Positions 35,371 to 44,078 are shown, counted from the stretch's first letter. The stretch is DNA of 64,000 bases from Chitinophagaceae bacterium (GCA_016787135.1 JAEUVK010000195.1:1-64000), one strand, 5' to 3'. Translations and numbers: made by a program. The notes: a model not told the origin generated them from the sequence alone.

Positions 35371-35630
35371 TGAGACCCAACCAACCCCAAAACCCTATAA
35401 TCTCCCCAGCATCCTTATCCGCTTTTTAAGCCCCTTTTTCCTGCTTTTAAGAACATTTCAGGCTTCCTCCTAAGGAAAAGACCCCAGGACCCCTGAGTCC
35501 CCCTTATATCAGAACCGGATACGAAATAGACTTTTAATAGATATTTTAATAGACTGCCCCCAAAAACGGATAAGCATAAAAAAAGGCTTCAAGTTCTGAA
35601 ACCTTTACTGTACTTGCATTTGATTCTCAG
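35371..35630. other. non-coding spacer before tRNA-Thr with distant inverted repeat
   Basis: No gene is visible. CTTATCCGCTTTTT at 35414-35427 is matched, with one mismatch, by AAAAACGGATAAG at 35562-35574. TTTTAATAGA occurs twice within 35532-35553. The stretch has C-rich blocks unlike the neighbouring genes. Confidence 0.4.
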
Positions 35631-35703
35631 AGCCAACTATCGGAATCGAACCGACGACCCTTTCATTACGAATGAAATGCTCTGCCAGCTGAGCTAAGTT
35701 GGC
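35631..35703 (-). tRNA. tRNA-Thr (CGT)
   Basis: A 73-base cloverleaf on the minus strand. The acceptor arms GCCAACT/AGTTGGC pair fully. The D arm has AGCTCAGCTGGCAGAGC. The anticodon stem TTTCA/TGAAA encloses loop TTCGTAA with anticodon CGT. The T arm has GGTTCGATTCC. CCA is not encoded. Its 3' end points towards the AT-rich segment at 28.6-35.1 kb, the orientation expected if that segment had integrated at this tRNA. Confidence 0.95.
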
Positions 35704-35753
35704 TGATGCGGCAAATGTATTGAATCCGTAAAAATCCAGCAATGATCTGACAG

Positions 35754-35859
35754 GTTTTGAAACACAAAGACACCAGGACACAGAGGCACAAAGGGATTTG
35801 AATTGATGGGCATATAACTCTCCGTGTCTTTGTGCCTCCGTGCCTTCGTGTTCCAAAAC
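35754..35859. repeat. long imperfect palindrome of CACAAAGRCAC-type repeats
   Basis: The outer 20 bases on each side pair with three mismatches (left GTTTTGAAACACAAAGACAC; right arm ends GTGTTCCAAAAC). Inside, both arms repeat GGCACAAAG- and GACAC-like units. About 28 bases of spacer separate the arms. No gene lies inside. It resembles a REP or MITE-like intergenic element and is similar in style to the elements near 44.7 and 47.7 kb. Confidence 0.6.
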
Positions 35860-35871
35860 AATTGGGTAAAG

Positions 35872-36678
35872 CTATCGCTGTACCGGCCCGGCCTGCTGCG
35901 CCGTTTCATACACAAATCGCACCCTTGCATTTTTCGTTTCCGAAGAACTGAGGAATAAACGGTATTGATGTTCACCCGCTGTTATGATAAGCAATGCCGT
36001 GTTGGGAGAGATGCTGCCTAAATTATCAGCGATCATTTCTATTTCGTGAAAGGCATTGTTGATATCCACCAGTAAATGCGTGGTGATGGGTTTGGCGGTC
36101 AGCCGCTGGTGACTTATCACTAACCGGTTGTTGACCTTTACACTGATCGAGTCGCCGTCCACCACGGCATTATCATAGAAGTCGAGCCGGATCGTACCTG
36201 TATCCACTTTGATCTCGGGTACTTCCCGGAAAGCCGATTCTTTTACCCTTGTCAGTATGATGGGGCCGATGCCGCAATCGGCAGTGCTGTTGATGACATT
36301 GCCGCCCCATTGTCCTTTCAGTATTTCTACATTGCCTTCCCGGCTATAGACGAGGTCAAAATCCTTTACGCATATCACGCAGCGGTGAGGGATATGATAG
36401 GTGACCACCATCCCTTCCCGCAGCGATAGTTTTTTCCGTTCTGCATCGTAGATGCCGGTAAATTTTTTCTTGACGTAATTATCTATATCCTGGTAATGGT
36501 AGGAGTCGCCGGTAGCCATACCGTTACTGATGTTTATCTGTAGTTCTATATTGTTGTTGGGGAAGCAGCCCCGCATGGCGAAAGTTCCTTTCCAGAAGCC
36601 GTTCAGGTTCTGGGAAAAGGCAATAGCAGAGTGAGTAACTGCCAGCAGGAGTATGAAGGCAGGTTTATTCAATACCAT
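35872..36678 (-). CDS. secreted hypothetical protein
   Basis: The 268-residue protein has a signal peptide (FILLLAVTHSAIAFSQ) followed by NLNGFWKGTFAMRGC. The N-terminal half looks like a lipocalin-style beta fold (MATGDSYHYQD, KLSLREGMVVTYHI). The C-terminal half has IRLDFYDNAVVDGDSISVKV, a beta-sandwich pattern frequent in secreted Bacteroidota proteins of unknown role. No catalytic motif seen. Divergent from the esterase gene. Confidence 0.65.
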   Translation of the reverse strand: MVLNKPAFILLLAVTHSAIAFSQNLNGFWKGTFAMRGCFPNNNIELQINISNGMATGDSYHYQDIDNYVKKKFTGIYDAERKKLSLREGMVVTYHIPHRCVICVKDFDLVYSREGNVEILKGQWGGNVINSTADCGIGPIILTRVKESAFREVPEIKVDTGTIRLDFYDNAVVDGDSISVKVNNRLVISHQRLTAKPITTHLLVDINNAFHEIEMIADNLGSISPNTALLIITAGEHQYRLFLSSSETKNARVRFVYETAQQAGPVQR

Positions 36679-36884
36679 AATTTACGGAAGAATCGGGAAT
36701 TCGAAATGTGAAAATTTTGTGAGCGGTAAAAAAGAACAAGAATGCAGCGGGGTCCTTGCCGGCTTAAGATGCCATTTCAACAGATCCGCTGGTTTATACG
36801 GGCAATCCTCCGGAATTGACAATTCATTGCACTGTAACATGACGTTGCGGGGCCAGTCATTAAATTAGCAGAAAACAACAAAGG

Positions 36885-38363
36885 ATGAGGATCGTTTCTG
36901 TTTTCCTGCTGGTCATATTTCAGGCTTTTTCACCTGTTGCACAAAACCTGAAGATATATGTACACCTGGATACTTCCATAAAGCAATCTCTTACCGGCAG
37001 GCTGTATATTTTCTCGCAACCGGATACAACAAAAGGCGTTCAGGACCCTGATCCATTTGATCCTTCCCCAACATTTCATAAAGATGTAGAGAACTGGCAG
37101 GGTGAACAGGTCCAGGTATTCGAAGGAAAAGAAGCGGCTTACCCCGTATCATTGAACGAGGTAAAACCCGGGTGGTACAAGTTTGCAGCGGTGATGGATG
37201 TTAACACCGGGGAAAGAAGCAATACGGCTGTTCCGGGTAATTATTATTCCCGTAAAGATGTCGTTGCGGAGATCAAGGCAGGAGCTCCTAATGAGGTTCA
37301 CATCCGTATCAGCAATGTATTCCGGGAGCGTCCCTTCAGGGAGACGGAGACGATAAAATACCTTTCAGTAAAAAGTGAAATACTGACCCGTTTTCATCAC
37401 AAGGATATATATGTAAAGGCAGCAGTGATACTTCCGGCTTCCTATAAAAGCGACACCATCAAGAAGTACCCGTTGGTATTCATCATTCCCGGCTGGGGAG
37501 GTACGCATTATGATGCCCTTCAGAAATTTGCCACCGATCGCTATGGTGTCGGGATGGGAAAAGAAAAGATCTATGTGTACCTGAACCCGGAAACACAAAC
37601 AAGGTTCGGCCTGCATGCGTTTGTTGACTCAAGGGTGAATGGCCCGTGGGGCAAGGCATTGGTCGAAGAAGTGAAGCCATGGCTGGCTGTTCATTATCGT
37701 CTTGATACCGATCCTTCCCAGCATTTTATAACCGGGCAAAGCTCGGGTGGGTATGGGGCGCTTTGGTTGCAATTGAATTACCCGGCAGCATTTGGCGGCT
37801 GCTGGTCTGTTTCACCTGACCCGGTTGACTTTAGTGATTTTACCGGTATCAACCTGTATGAAAAGGACGTTAATATGTTTTATGATAAAGAAGGAAAAGA
37901 GCGGCCTTTTTTTATCATCAATGGCAACCCCCATTCAACGATGAAAAAGTTTATGGATTTCGAAGCTTTTATGGGAGACGGGGGCCAGCAACAATCTTTC
38001 GAAGCAGAATTTGGTATCATGGGGAAGGATGGAAAGCCGGAAGAATTGTTTGATAAAAGATCGGGAGCGATACATCCGGGAGTGGTCGCAAACTGGAAAA
38101 AATATGATCTGGGATTATTCATTCAAAACAGGTGGAAGAAGATAAGAAAAGACGCGGCGGGCAAAATATTTGTGTTTGCTGGCGCAGAGGATAATTTTTT
38201 TCTTCACCAGGCGGTAAAAGCTTTCAGGAAGAAGGCGGAAAAAGCCAATGCTGCGTTGGTAGCGGAACTGGTACCCGGCGCCAATCATTGGACCGTGTGG
38301 CAAAAAGACTTTGTGGCCCGTATGCATGGGGAGTTTGACAAGCGGATAAAAAATAGTCGTTAA
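36885..38363 (+). CDS. secreted alpha/beta-hydrolase, esterase D-like
   Basis: The 492-residue protein has a signal peptide (FLLVIFQAFSPVAQ) and an N-terminal beta domain to about residue 150. A putative esterase domain (PF00756 type) follows: YPLVFIIPGWGG, nucleophile Ser286 in ITGQSSGGYGALWLQLNYP, and C-terminal His in GANHWTVW. Such enzymes hydrolyse esters such as feruloyl, enterochelin or acyl sugars in the periplasm. The substrate cannot be told. A weak hairpin (AGGCC/GGCCT at 38369-38388 followed by T) may end the transcript. Confidence 0.8.
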   Translation: MRIVSVFLLVIFQAFSPVAQNLKIYVHLDTSIKQSLTGRLYIFSQPDTTKGVQDPDPFDPSPTFHKDVENWQGEQVQVFEGKEAAYPVSLNEVKPGWYKFAAVMDVNTGERSNTAVPGNYYSRKDVVAEIKAGAPNEVHIRISNVFRERPFRETETIKYLSVKSEILTRFHHKDIYVKAAVILPASYKSDTIKKYPLVFIIPGWGGTHYDALQKFATDRYGVGMGKEKIYVYLNPETQTRFGLHAFVDSRVNGPWGKALVEEVKPWLAVHYRLDTDPSQHFITGQSSGGYGALWLQLNYPAAFGGCWSVSPDPVDFSDFTGINLYEKDVNMFYDKEGKERPFFIINGNPHSTMKKFMDFEAFMGDGGQQQSFEAEFGIMGKDGKPEELFDKRSGAIHPGVVANWKKYDLGLFIQNRWKKIRKDAAGKIFVFAGAEDNFFLHQAVKAFRKKAEKANAALVAELVPGANHWTVWQKDFVARMHGEFDKRIKNSR

Positions 38364-38439
38364 TAAAGAGGCCCGGGAATGACGGCCTTTTCCGGGGAGA
38401 TGTATGATCCGGGCTACTCCACTTGTTCTGTAATTCACC

Positions 38440-38447
38440 TACCTTTG
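38440..38447 (+). promoter_or_regulatory. Bacteroidota-type -7 element before prfB
   Basis: TACCTTTG matches TANNTTTG and ends seven bases before the ATG of prfB, so the transcript would have an almost absent leader. No well-spaced -33 TTG is seen. Confidence 0.35.
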
Positions 38448-38453
38448 CGCCCT

Positions 38454-39546
38454 ATGACAATCGAAAAATTACAGGATATGCGGTCCCGCATTGCCGGGAT
38501 AAGGAGGTTTCTTTGACGTCGCAAACCGACAACAAAAGATAGCCGAAGACAAACAACTTTCACTGAGCCCCGGTTTCTGGGACGATAACAAACGAGCTAC
38601 CGAAATTCTCAAGAGCATAAAGCTGAATGAGTATTGGGTGAACCTGTATGACCAGGTGAATACCGCCGTGGAGGATTTTGCCGTGCTGCATGATTTCTGG
38701 AAAGGCGGTGATGCCACGGAGGAAGAGACCAAAGCTGCCTACGACAAAGCGCTGGAGATGCTGGATGAGGCCGAGTTCAAGGCCACACTGAATGAACCGG
38801 AAGATGAATTGCCTGCGGTATTGCAGATCAACTCCGGGGCAGGTGGTACAGAGAGCCAGGACTGGTCGGAAATGCTGGCCCGTATGTACCGCATGTATGG
38901 CGAAAAGCAGGGATGGAAAGTGACGGAGCTTGACTGGGTATGGGGAGATGGCGCCGGTATCAAAACAGCTACGCTTCAATTTGATGGGCCATTCGCTTAT
39001 GGGTTTTTAAAAGCGGAGAGCGGCGTGCATCGTTTGGTTCGTATATCACCGTTCGACAGTAATGCCCGGAGGCATACTTCGTTTGCATCCGTATTCGTGT
39101 ATCCGTTAGTAGATGATACCATTAATATTGAGATCAAAGATGCCGATGTAAAAATGGAAACAGCACGAAGTGGCGGCGCCGGCGGGCAGAATGTAAATAA
39201 AGTAGAGACGAAAGTGATGCTGACACATATACCGACCGGTATTGTGGTAGTTTGCCAGACGGAACGTTCGCAGCTTGGCAACAGGGAAAAGGCGATGACC
39301 ATGCTGAAGAGCCGTTTGTATGAAGAAGAGTTGCGTAAAAGAAATGAATTGAAGGACGCAGTGAACAGCACCAAGAAAAAGATAGAATGGGGCAGTCAGA
39401 TACGGTCGTATGTTTTTCATCCGTATAAAATGATCAAAGATCATCGTACCGATTTTGAAACAGGCAATGTGCAGCCGGTAATGGATGGCGAACTGGATGG
39501 TTTTATCAAGGCCTATTTGATGGCGGAGAAGGAGACCACGGGGTGA
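38454..39546 (+). CDS. prfB: peptide chain release factor 2, with programmed +1 frameshift
   Basis: RF2 recognises UGA and UAA. The gene is in two frames. Frame 0 runs from ATG 38454 for 20 codons ([20 protein letters not shown]) to an in-frame TGA at 38514-38516. Skipping one base (38514) joins it to the long frame from GAC 38515. The site reads AGGAGGTTTCTTTGAC: an internal Shine-Dalgarno (AGGAGG), CTT slip codon, then TGAC, the classic autoregulatory RF2 frameshift. The joined product is 363 residues, the usual RF2 length. The SPF recognition tripeptide ([12 protein letters not shown]) and GGQ (about residues 243-245, [14 protein letters not shown]) are present. A frame-only annotation would lose the first 60 or so residues. 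Confidence 0.95.
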
Positions 39547-39552
39547 TTAGTT

Positions 39553-40057
39553 GATTTGGAGATTTGGCAATGTGTCAATTGAAGGGTTCTAAAAGAAGTT
39601 AGTTTGCCATAGTTTTGCTATGGTAATTGGCCCATCACTCATTCATCACATCTCCAAATTTAAATTCATGCAAGGGAACAAGGAGAAAAACCTTATCGTA
39701 GAACTGACCTTTGACTTTGCGCTAAAGATCATTAAATATGCAGAGTTATTGGAGAAGGACCGGAAATTTGTTTTAGCGACGCAAATATTGAAAGCTGGCT
39801 CAAGTGTCGGGGCAAACGTCAGAGAGGCACAGAATGCGGAAAGTGTAGCTGATTTTGTTCACAAAATGAAGATCGCAGCGAAGGAAGCAGATGAGGTGGA
39901 GTATTGGTTGCTGCTTTGTGATAAAACGGATGGATATCCTGATTGTAAACAATTGTTGGCAGATTGCTCTTCAATAATCAGAATTTTGTCCAAAATAATT
40001 GCATCATCAAAAAGCAAGATTCATTAACCCATTTCCAAATTATCAAATCTCCAAATC
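39553..40057. mobile_element. inverted-repeat-bounded four-helix-bundle element
   Basis: A perfect 14-bp inverted repeat, GATTTGGAGATTTG at 39553-39566 and its complement at 40044-40057, encloses one four-helix-bundle gene and little else. A related ATCTCCAAAT also occurs just before the gene, at about 39651. The unit sits in the gap between prfB and pruA. Treating it as a mobile or formerly mobile unit is inference; no target-site duplication was identified. Confidence 0.45.
39668..40027 (+). CDS. four-helix-bundle protein (23S rRNA intervening-sequence type)
   Basis: About 119 residues from the Met of MQGNKEKNLIVE; the longer upstream frame overlaps non-coding repeat sequence. It matches the TIGR02436 pattern: LTFDFALKIIKYAELL, FVLATQILKAGSSVGANVREAQNAES, FVHKMKIAAKEADEVEYWL. 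The family is found inside 23S rRNA intervening sequences and as free genes, and is related to the Avd accessory protein of diversity-generating retroelements. Here it is free-standing and bounded by an inverted repeat. No reverse transcriptase or variable repeat is nearby. Confidence 0.85.
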   Translation: MQGNKEKNLIVELTFDFALKIIKYAELLEKDRKFVLATQILKAGSSVGANVREAQNAESVADFVHKMKIAAKEADEVEYWLLLCDKTDGYPDCKQLLADCSSIIRILSKIIASSKSKIH

Positions 40058-40064
40058 ATAAATA

Positions 40065-41696
40065 ATGAGTATCGGAACATTTTCATATCCCATGCCGGTG
40101 AACGAACCGGTTCTTTCGTATGCTCCCGGTTCACCTGAGAAAAAAAGATTGAAAGAAGTGCTGGCTGAGTTGAAGAAGACACAGGTGGATGTACCGATGT
40201 ATATCGGCGGCAAAGAAGTACGAACCAATAAAAAAGTGGCTTTGCATCCGCCGCATGAGACCAGCCATACGCTGGGTTACTTTCATGCGGGAGAAGAGAA
40301 GCATGTTCACCAGGCTATAGACGCGGCATTGTCTGCCAAAGAAAGCTGGGCAGCCATGAGCTGGGAGAACAGGGCGAATATCTTTTTAAAGGCTGCCGAT
40401 CTTATTGCCACTAAGTATCGTCCGTATATGAACGGGACCACGATGCTCGGTCAGAGTAAGAATGTTTTCCAGGCGGAAATTGATTCAGCCTGTGAACTGA
40501 TTGATTTTTTGCGGTTCAATGTTCATTTCCTTTCGGAGATATATAAACAACAACCCATCAGCAGTCCGGGTATGCATAACCGGATGGAATATCGTCCGCT
40601 GGAAGGATTTGTTTTAGCGGTAACGCCATTCAACTTTACCGCTATTGGCGGTAACCTGCCGACATCTGCAGCTATGTGTGGTAATGTGGTAGTATGGAAA
40701 TGCGCCAATACGCAGGTCTATTCTGCACAGATGTTCATGCGGATACTGAAGGAAGCGGGTTTACCGGATGGGGTGATCAACCTGATCTTTGTCAGCGGGC
40801 CGGTTATCGGAAAGGTATGTTTCAATCATCGTGATTTTGCCGGCGTACATTTTACCGGCTCTACCGGTGTATTTAATAATATGTGGGAAACGGTCGGGAA
40901 GAACATGGCGATGTATCGTTCCTATCCCCGCATTGTAGGTGAAACAGGCGGAAAGGATTTTGTGGTAGCGCATAAAAGCGCCGATCCCGATGTAGTGGTC
41001 ACTGCATTATTACGTGGAGCTTTTGAATTCCAGGGGCAAAAATGTTCGGCTGCTTCAAGAGCTTATATCCCTTCCAATATGGCAGAAGAAGTAAAGAAGA
41101 AACTCATTGCAGGTGTGAAAAGTTTTAAGATGGGAACGGTGGAGGACTTTACCAATTTCGTCAATGCCGTGATAGATGAAAAGAGTTTTGACAACATAAA
41201 AAATTATATAGACAACGCAAAGAAGGATAAGAAAGCGGAGATATGGGTAGGAGGTAAGTGTGATAAAAAAGAAGGCTATTTTATCCAGCCTACTGTCATA
41301 GAAGCGAAAGATCCGAAATATGTGACGATGTGTGAGGAGATATTCGGGCCAGTACTGACCGTTTATGTTTACCCGGCCAATAGTTTTGAGAAAACATTAG
41401 AGCTGGTTGACAATACATCGCCTTATGCATTGACGGGTTCTGTTGTTGCACAGGACAGGGCTGCTGTAGAACTGGCGACGAATAAACTTCGCCATGCAGC
41501 AGGTAATTTTTATATCAATGATAAACCGACAGGTGCTGTAGTAGGCCAGCAGCCATTTGGTGGTGCAAGAGGGAGCGGCACCAATGATAAAGCCGGAAGC
41601 ATATTGAACCTCTACCGCTGGCTGAGTGCAAGAACGATCAAGGAAACATTTAATCCACCGGTGGATTACCGTTATCCATTTATGAATGAAAAGTAG
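40065..41696 (+). CDS. pruA: L-glutamate gamma-semialdehyde (delta-1-pyrroline-5-carboxylate) dehydrogenase
   Basis: This 543-residue aldehyde dehydrogenase oxidises glutamate semialdehyde to glutamate with NAD in proline breakdown. Family signs are ALHPPHETSHTLGYF, LAVTPFNFTAIGGNLPTS, the general-base Glu293 in VGETGGKDF, the nucleophile Cys327 in FQGQKCSAASRAY, and the late GQQPFGGARGSGTNDKAG. The start MSIGTFSYPMPVNEPV is the usual one for the Bacteroidota form. Proline dehydrogenase is not adjacent. A strong terminator follows. Confidence 0.93.
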   Translation: MSIGTFSYPMPVNEPVLSYAPGSPEKKRLKEVLAELKKTQVDVPMYIGGKEVRTNKKVALHPPHETSHTLGYFHAGEEKHVHQAIDAALSAKESWAAMSWENRANIFLKAADLIATKYRPYMNGTTMLGQSKNVFQAEIDSACELIDFLRFNVHFLSEIYKQQPISSPGMHNRMEYRPLEGFVLAVTPFNFTAIGGNLPTSAAMCGNVVVWKCANTQVYSAQMFMRILKEAGLPDGVINLIFVSGPVIGKVCFNHRDFAGVHFTGSTGVFNNMWETVGKNMAMYRSYPRIVGETGGKDFVVAHKSADPDVVVTALLRGAFEFQGQKCSAASRAYIPSNMAEEVKKKLIAGVKSFKMGTVEDFTNFVNAVIDEKSFDNIKNYIDNAKKDKKAEIWVGGKCDKKEGYFIQPTVIEAKDPKYVTMCEEIFGPVLTVYVYPANSFEKTLELVDNTSPYALTGSVVAQDRAAVELATNKLRHAAGNFYINDKPTGAVVGQQPFGGARGSGTNDKAGSILNLYRWLSARTIKETFNPPVDYRYPFMNEK

Positions 41697-41721
41697 ATAG
41701 TATTATAATAATAGGACTGCC

Positions 41722-41750
41722 AGGCCTGCATGATGTGCAGGCCTTTTTGT
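41722..41750 (+). terminator. Rho-independent terminator of pruA
   Basis: The stem AGGCCTGCA/TGCAGGCCT with loop TGATG is followed by TTTTTG, 26 bases after the pruA stop. Confidence 0.85.
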
Positions 41751-41874
41751 TATTAATGATTTTGATAAAGCAATTCATGCAGGATTATTGACAATTCAAT
41801 CCCTGCCCGGTGTTCTTAGTGTGTAAGACCGGATAGGTTTGCAGCTCATTATTAACCAAACAAAATACTTATTT

Positions 41875-42420
41875 ATGAAAAGGGTTTACGTATTTATTCT
41901 CGGAGCAGTTTTATTTTCCGCAAGCGGCTTTGCGCAAAAAGGAAACAACCAGGTCGGTGTGGCTGCAGAACTGGGTCTTCCTACCGGTGATTTCGGCGAT
42001 TTCAGTAAAGCGGGCATCGGAGGTTCTGTTAAAGGTTTGTACGGTATCGGAAAAGCCGGGCAGATCACGTTAACAACCGGTATTCTTTCATTCCGTGCTA
42101 AAAGTGAATTTGAAGAAGCACTGGAAGCGGATAAGATCACTCAGACCGTTATTCCTATCCTTGCCGGGTATCGTCATAACTTCAGCGGTTTTTATGCAGA
42201 GCCGCAGGTAGGCTATGGCATCTATGGCGCTAAAATCAAAGGGGGGATCTTTGATTCCAAAGATTCTGAAGGCGCATTCACATGGGCTATCGGTGTGGGA
42301 TATGTCGTAAAAGGATTTGAAGTAGGCGCTCGCTACCAGAGCGGTCACAAAGATGGCGACAGTAATGCACTGATCGGTTTCCGCGTTGGCTATAATTTTT
42401 CTCTCAGCGGCAATAAATGA
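41875..42420 (+). CDS. outer-membrane beta-barrel protein
   Basis: About 181 residues from MKRVYVFILGAVLFSASGFAQK, a signal peptide with the A-Q cleavage site; the upstream frame is not used. The rest alternates strands with glycine-rich turns (GVAAELGLPTGDFGDFSKAG, FYAEPQVGYGIYGAK, FEVGARYQSGHKDG) and ends in a barrel-closing strand GFRVGYNFSLSGNK. It belongs to the small PF13568/PF13505-type barrels. Function unknown. First of three barrel genes in a row, each with its own terminator or promoter. Confidence 0.8.
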   Translation: MKRVYVFILGAVLFSASGFAQKGNNQVGVAAELGLPTGDFGDFSKAGIGGSVKGLYGIGKAGQITLTTGILSFRAKSEFEEALEADKITQTVIPILAGYRHNFSGFYAEPQVGYGIYGAKIKGGIFDSKDSEGAFTWAIGVGYVVKGFEVGARYQSGHKDGDSNALIGFRVGYNFSLSGNK

Positions 42421-42440
42421 TCTCCTTAGTGACCAGTAAA

Positions 42441-42474
42441 AGACTTCCTTCTCTTTAAAGGAGGTCTTTTTATT
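42441..42474 (+). terminator. hairpin terminator of first barrel gene
   Basis: The stem AGACTTCCTT/AAGGAGGTCT, with one G-T pair, is followed by TTTTTATTTG. Confidence 0.7.
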
Positions 42475-42618
42475 TGCGTCTTTTCAACTGCTGTTCAAAC
42501 TATGCACTTTGATTTTTAATTTTTATTCCTTACATTTAATTAGCTCTTCTGGTTTAATTCGTACTCATGTATGAAAAGGTTGCTGGAAATTATTTGCTTA
42601 AACCTAAAATCATTGAGT

Positions 42619-43203
42619 ATGAAAAAGACACTTCTGGTCATTATGACTGCGATCATCTGTTTAGCCGCACAAGCCCAGTTCGGGGTCAAAGGCGGACTCA
42701 ACATTGCCAACTGGGGTGGAAGCGATGCGGATGAAGAAGGAAAGAAAGCATTACTTGGCCCTTACTTCGGCGTTTTTTACAATATCAAAGCTTCTGATAT
42801 GTTCAGCGTGCAACCTGAACTGGTCTATTCCATGCAGGGCGTTAAATATGAAATATCGGGCTTTAAAGTAAAAGTTCCTACCAGTTACCTCAATCTCACA
42901 CCACTTCTTCGTTATAATAATCCTTCCGGTTTCTTTATAGGTGTAGGCCCGCAGATCGGCTTCCTGCTTAGTGCAAAGGTCAAGGAGGATGGAGAAGATG
43001 ATGTTGATATCAAAGATGAAATGAAAGGCGTTGATTTTGCTGCAGCGCTGGCAGTGGGTTATGAATTAAAAGAGGGTTTTGGCTTTTATGCAAGGTACAA
43101 TCATGGATTGAGCAAGATACCTGATGCAGATGATTCCAAAGTCTTCAACAGGGTATTCCAGGTAGGGGTTCGCTATGCATTTAAAATGGAAAAGGCAAAA
43201 TAG
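42619..43203 (+). CDS. PorT-like outer-membrane beta-barrel protein
   Basis: About 194 residues from MKKTLLVIMTAIICLAAQAQ, a signal peptide. FGVKGGLNIANWGG, FSVQPELVYSMQGVKY, YLNLTPLLRY, FFIGVGPQIGFLLSA and a C-terminal VFQVGVRYAFKM show the outer membrane protein beta-barrel (PF13568) pattern. It closely resembles the next gene in motif order, so the two are likely duplicates. A hairpin (AAGCCGG/CCGGCTT at about 43227-43249) follows without a T run. Function unknown. Confidence 0.8.
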   Translation: MKKTLLVIMTAIICLAAQAQFGVKGGLNIANWGGSDADEEGKKALLGPYFGVFYNIKASDMFSVQPELVYSMQGVKYEISGFKVKVPTSYLNLTPLLRYNNPSGFFIGVGPQIGFLLSAKVKEDGEDDVDIKDEMKGVDFAAALAVGYELKEGFGFYARYNHGLSKIPDADDSKVFNRVFQVGVRYAFKMEKAK

Positions 43204-43413
43204 CTTTTAAATAATAGAGTGGGTAAGCCGGGTATTTTATCCGGCTTATCTGCTACTAAAAATTATGTACAGCAAAAAAAAAATTGAATGGCGGGGTGGA
43301 ATGTACTGTTTAAATGAATTATTATAACATTAACAATACAAATAATAATAAGTATTCTTATACCCGCTTTGTGGTATTTTACCAAGTACAACTACCCGAC
43401 TATCATAAAAAGC

Positions 43414-43444
43414 TTTGATTTTCAAAAGTCCGTATTTACATTTG
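43414..43444 (+). promoter_or_regulatory. Bacteroidota consensus promoter of third barrel gene
   Basis: TTTG at 43414-43417 and TACATTTG at 43437-43444 are separated by 19 bases, matching the TTTG/N19-21/TANNTTTG primary sigma consensus. The ATG is at 43479, leaving a leader of roughly 25-30 bases. Confidence 0.6.
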
Positions 43445-43478
43445 CGTGCTAAAATTCTAACCATTCAAAACAAACATT

Positions 43479-44078
43479 ATGAAAAAAGTATTAGTTCTCG
43501 TTGCTGCAGTAGTATTAGTGTCTGCAGTACAAGCTCAGAAAGGTTCTATTAAATTTGGAGTTAAAGCCGGTGCAAATTTTTACAAGTTTTCAGGTGATGA
43601 CGCTGATTTCGGAGATGTTTCTCCTAAAATTCAGGTTGGCATTGCAGGTGGCGGTCTTGTGAATATTCCTGTTAGCGACATGTTTAGCGTTCAGCCTGAA
43701 ATTCTCTTCTCTATGGAAGGAGCAAAGTATGAGGAAAGTGGTGATAAACTGATGTATAAAACAAATTACATCAACATACCTGTTCTCTTCCAGTATAATA
43801 ATGCTTCAGGTTTTTATGCTGAAACAGGCCCCCAGATAGGTTTCCTGATGAGCGCTAAAGCTGATGATGGCAGTAATTCTACAGATGTAAAAGATAGCTT
43901 TAAAGGAACCAACTTTTCCTGGGCTTTGGGTCTTGGATATAAAACGAAAAGCGGTTTTGGTTTCGGCGCCCGCTATAACCTCGGACTTGGCAACATCATT
44001 GATGAAACTGATGTTGATATTAAGTTAGGCGGATTCCATGTTGGCGTATTCTACCTGTTCGGCGGAGAAAAGAAATAA
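43479..44078 (+). CDS. PorT-like outer-membrane beta-barrel protein
   Basis: The 199-residue protein has a signal peptide (VLVLVAAVVLVSAVQAQK). IKFGVKAGANFYKFSGDD, FSVQPEILFSMEGAKYEESG, YINIPVLFQYNN, FYAETGPQIGFLMSA and a final GFHVGVFYLFGGEKK show the same PF13568 barrel as the gene before. It is a probable tandem paralogue of it. It has the best promoter in the window and ends at a strong hairpin, so it is probably well expressed. Confidence 0.85.
   Translation: MKKVLVLVAAVVLVSAVQAQKGSIKFGVKAGANFYKFSGDDADFGDVSPKIQVGIAGGGLVNIPVSDMFSVQPEILFSMEGAKYEESGDKLMYKTNYINIPVLFQYNNASGFYAETGPQIGFLMSAKADDGSNSTDVKDSFKGTNFSWALGLGYKTKSGFGFGARYNLGLGNIIDETDVDIKLGGFHVGVFYLFGGEKK

Noticed and set aside
39668..40027. 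Four-helix-bundle gene as Avd of a diversity-generating retroelement
   Set aside because: No reverse transcriptase, template repeat or variable repeat was seen within the window.
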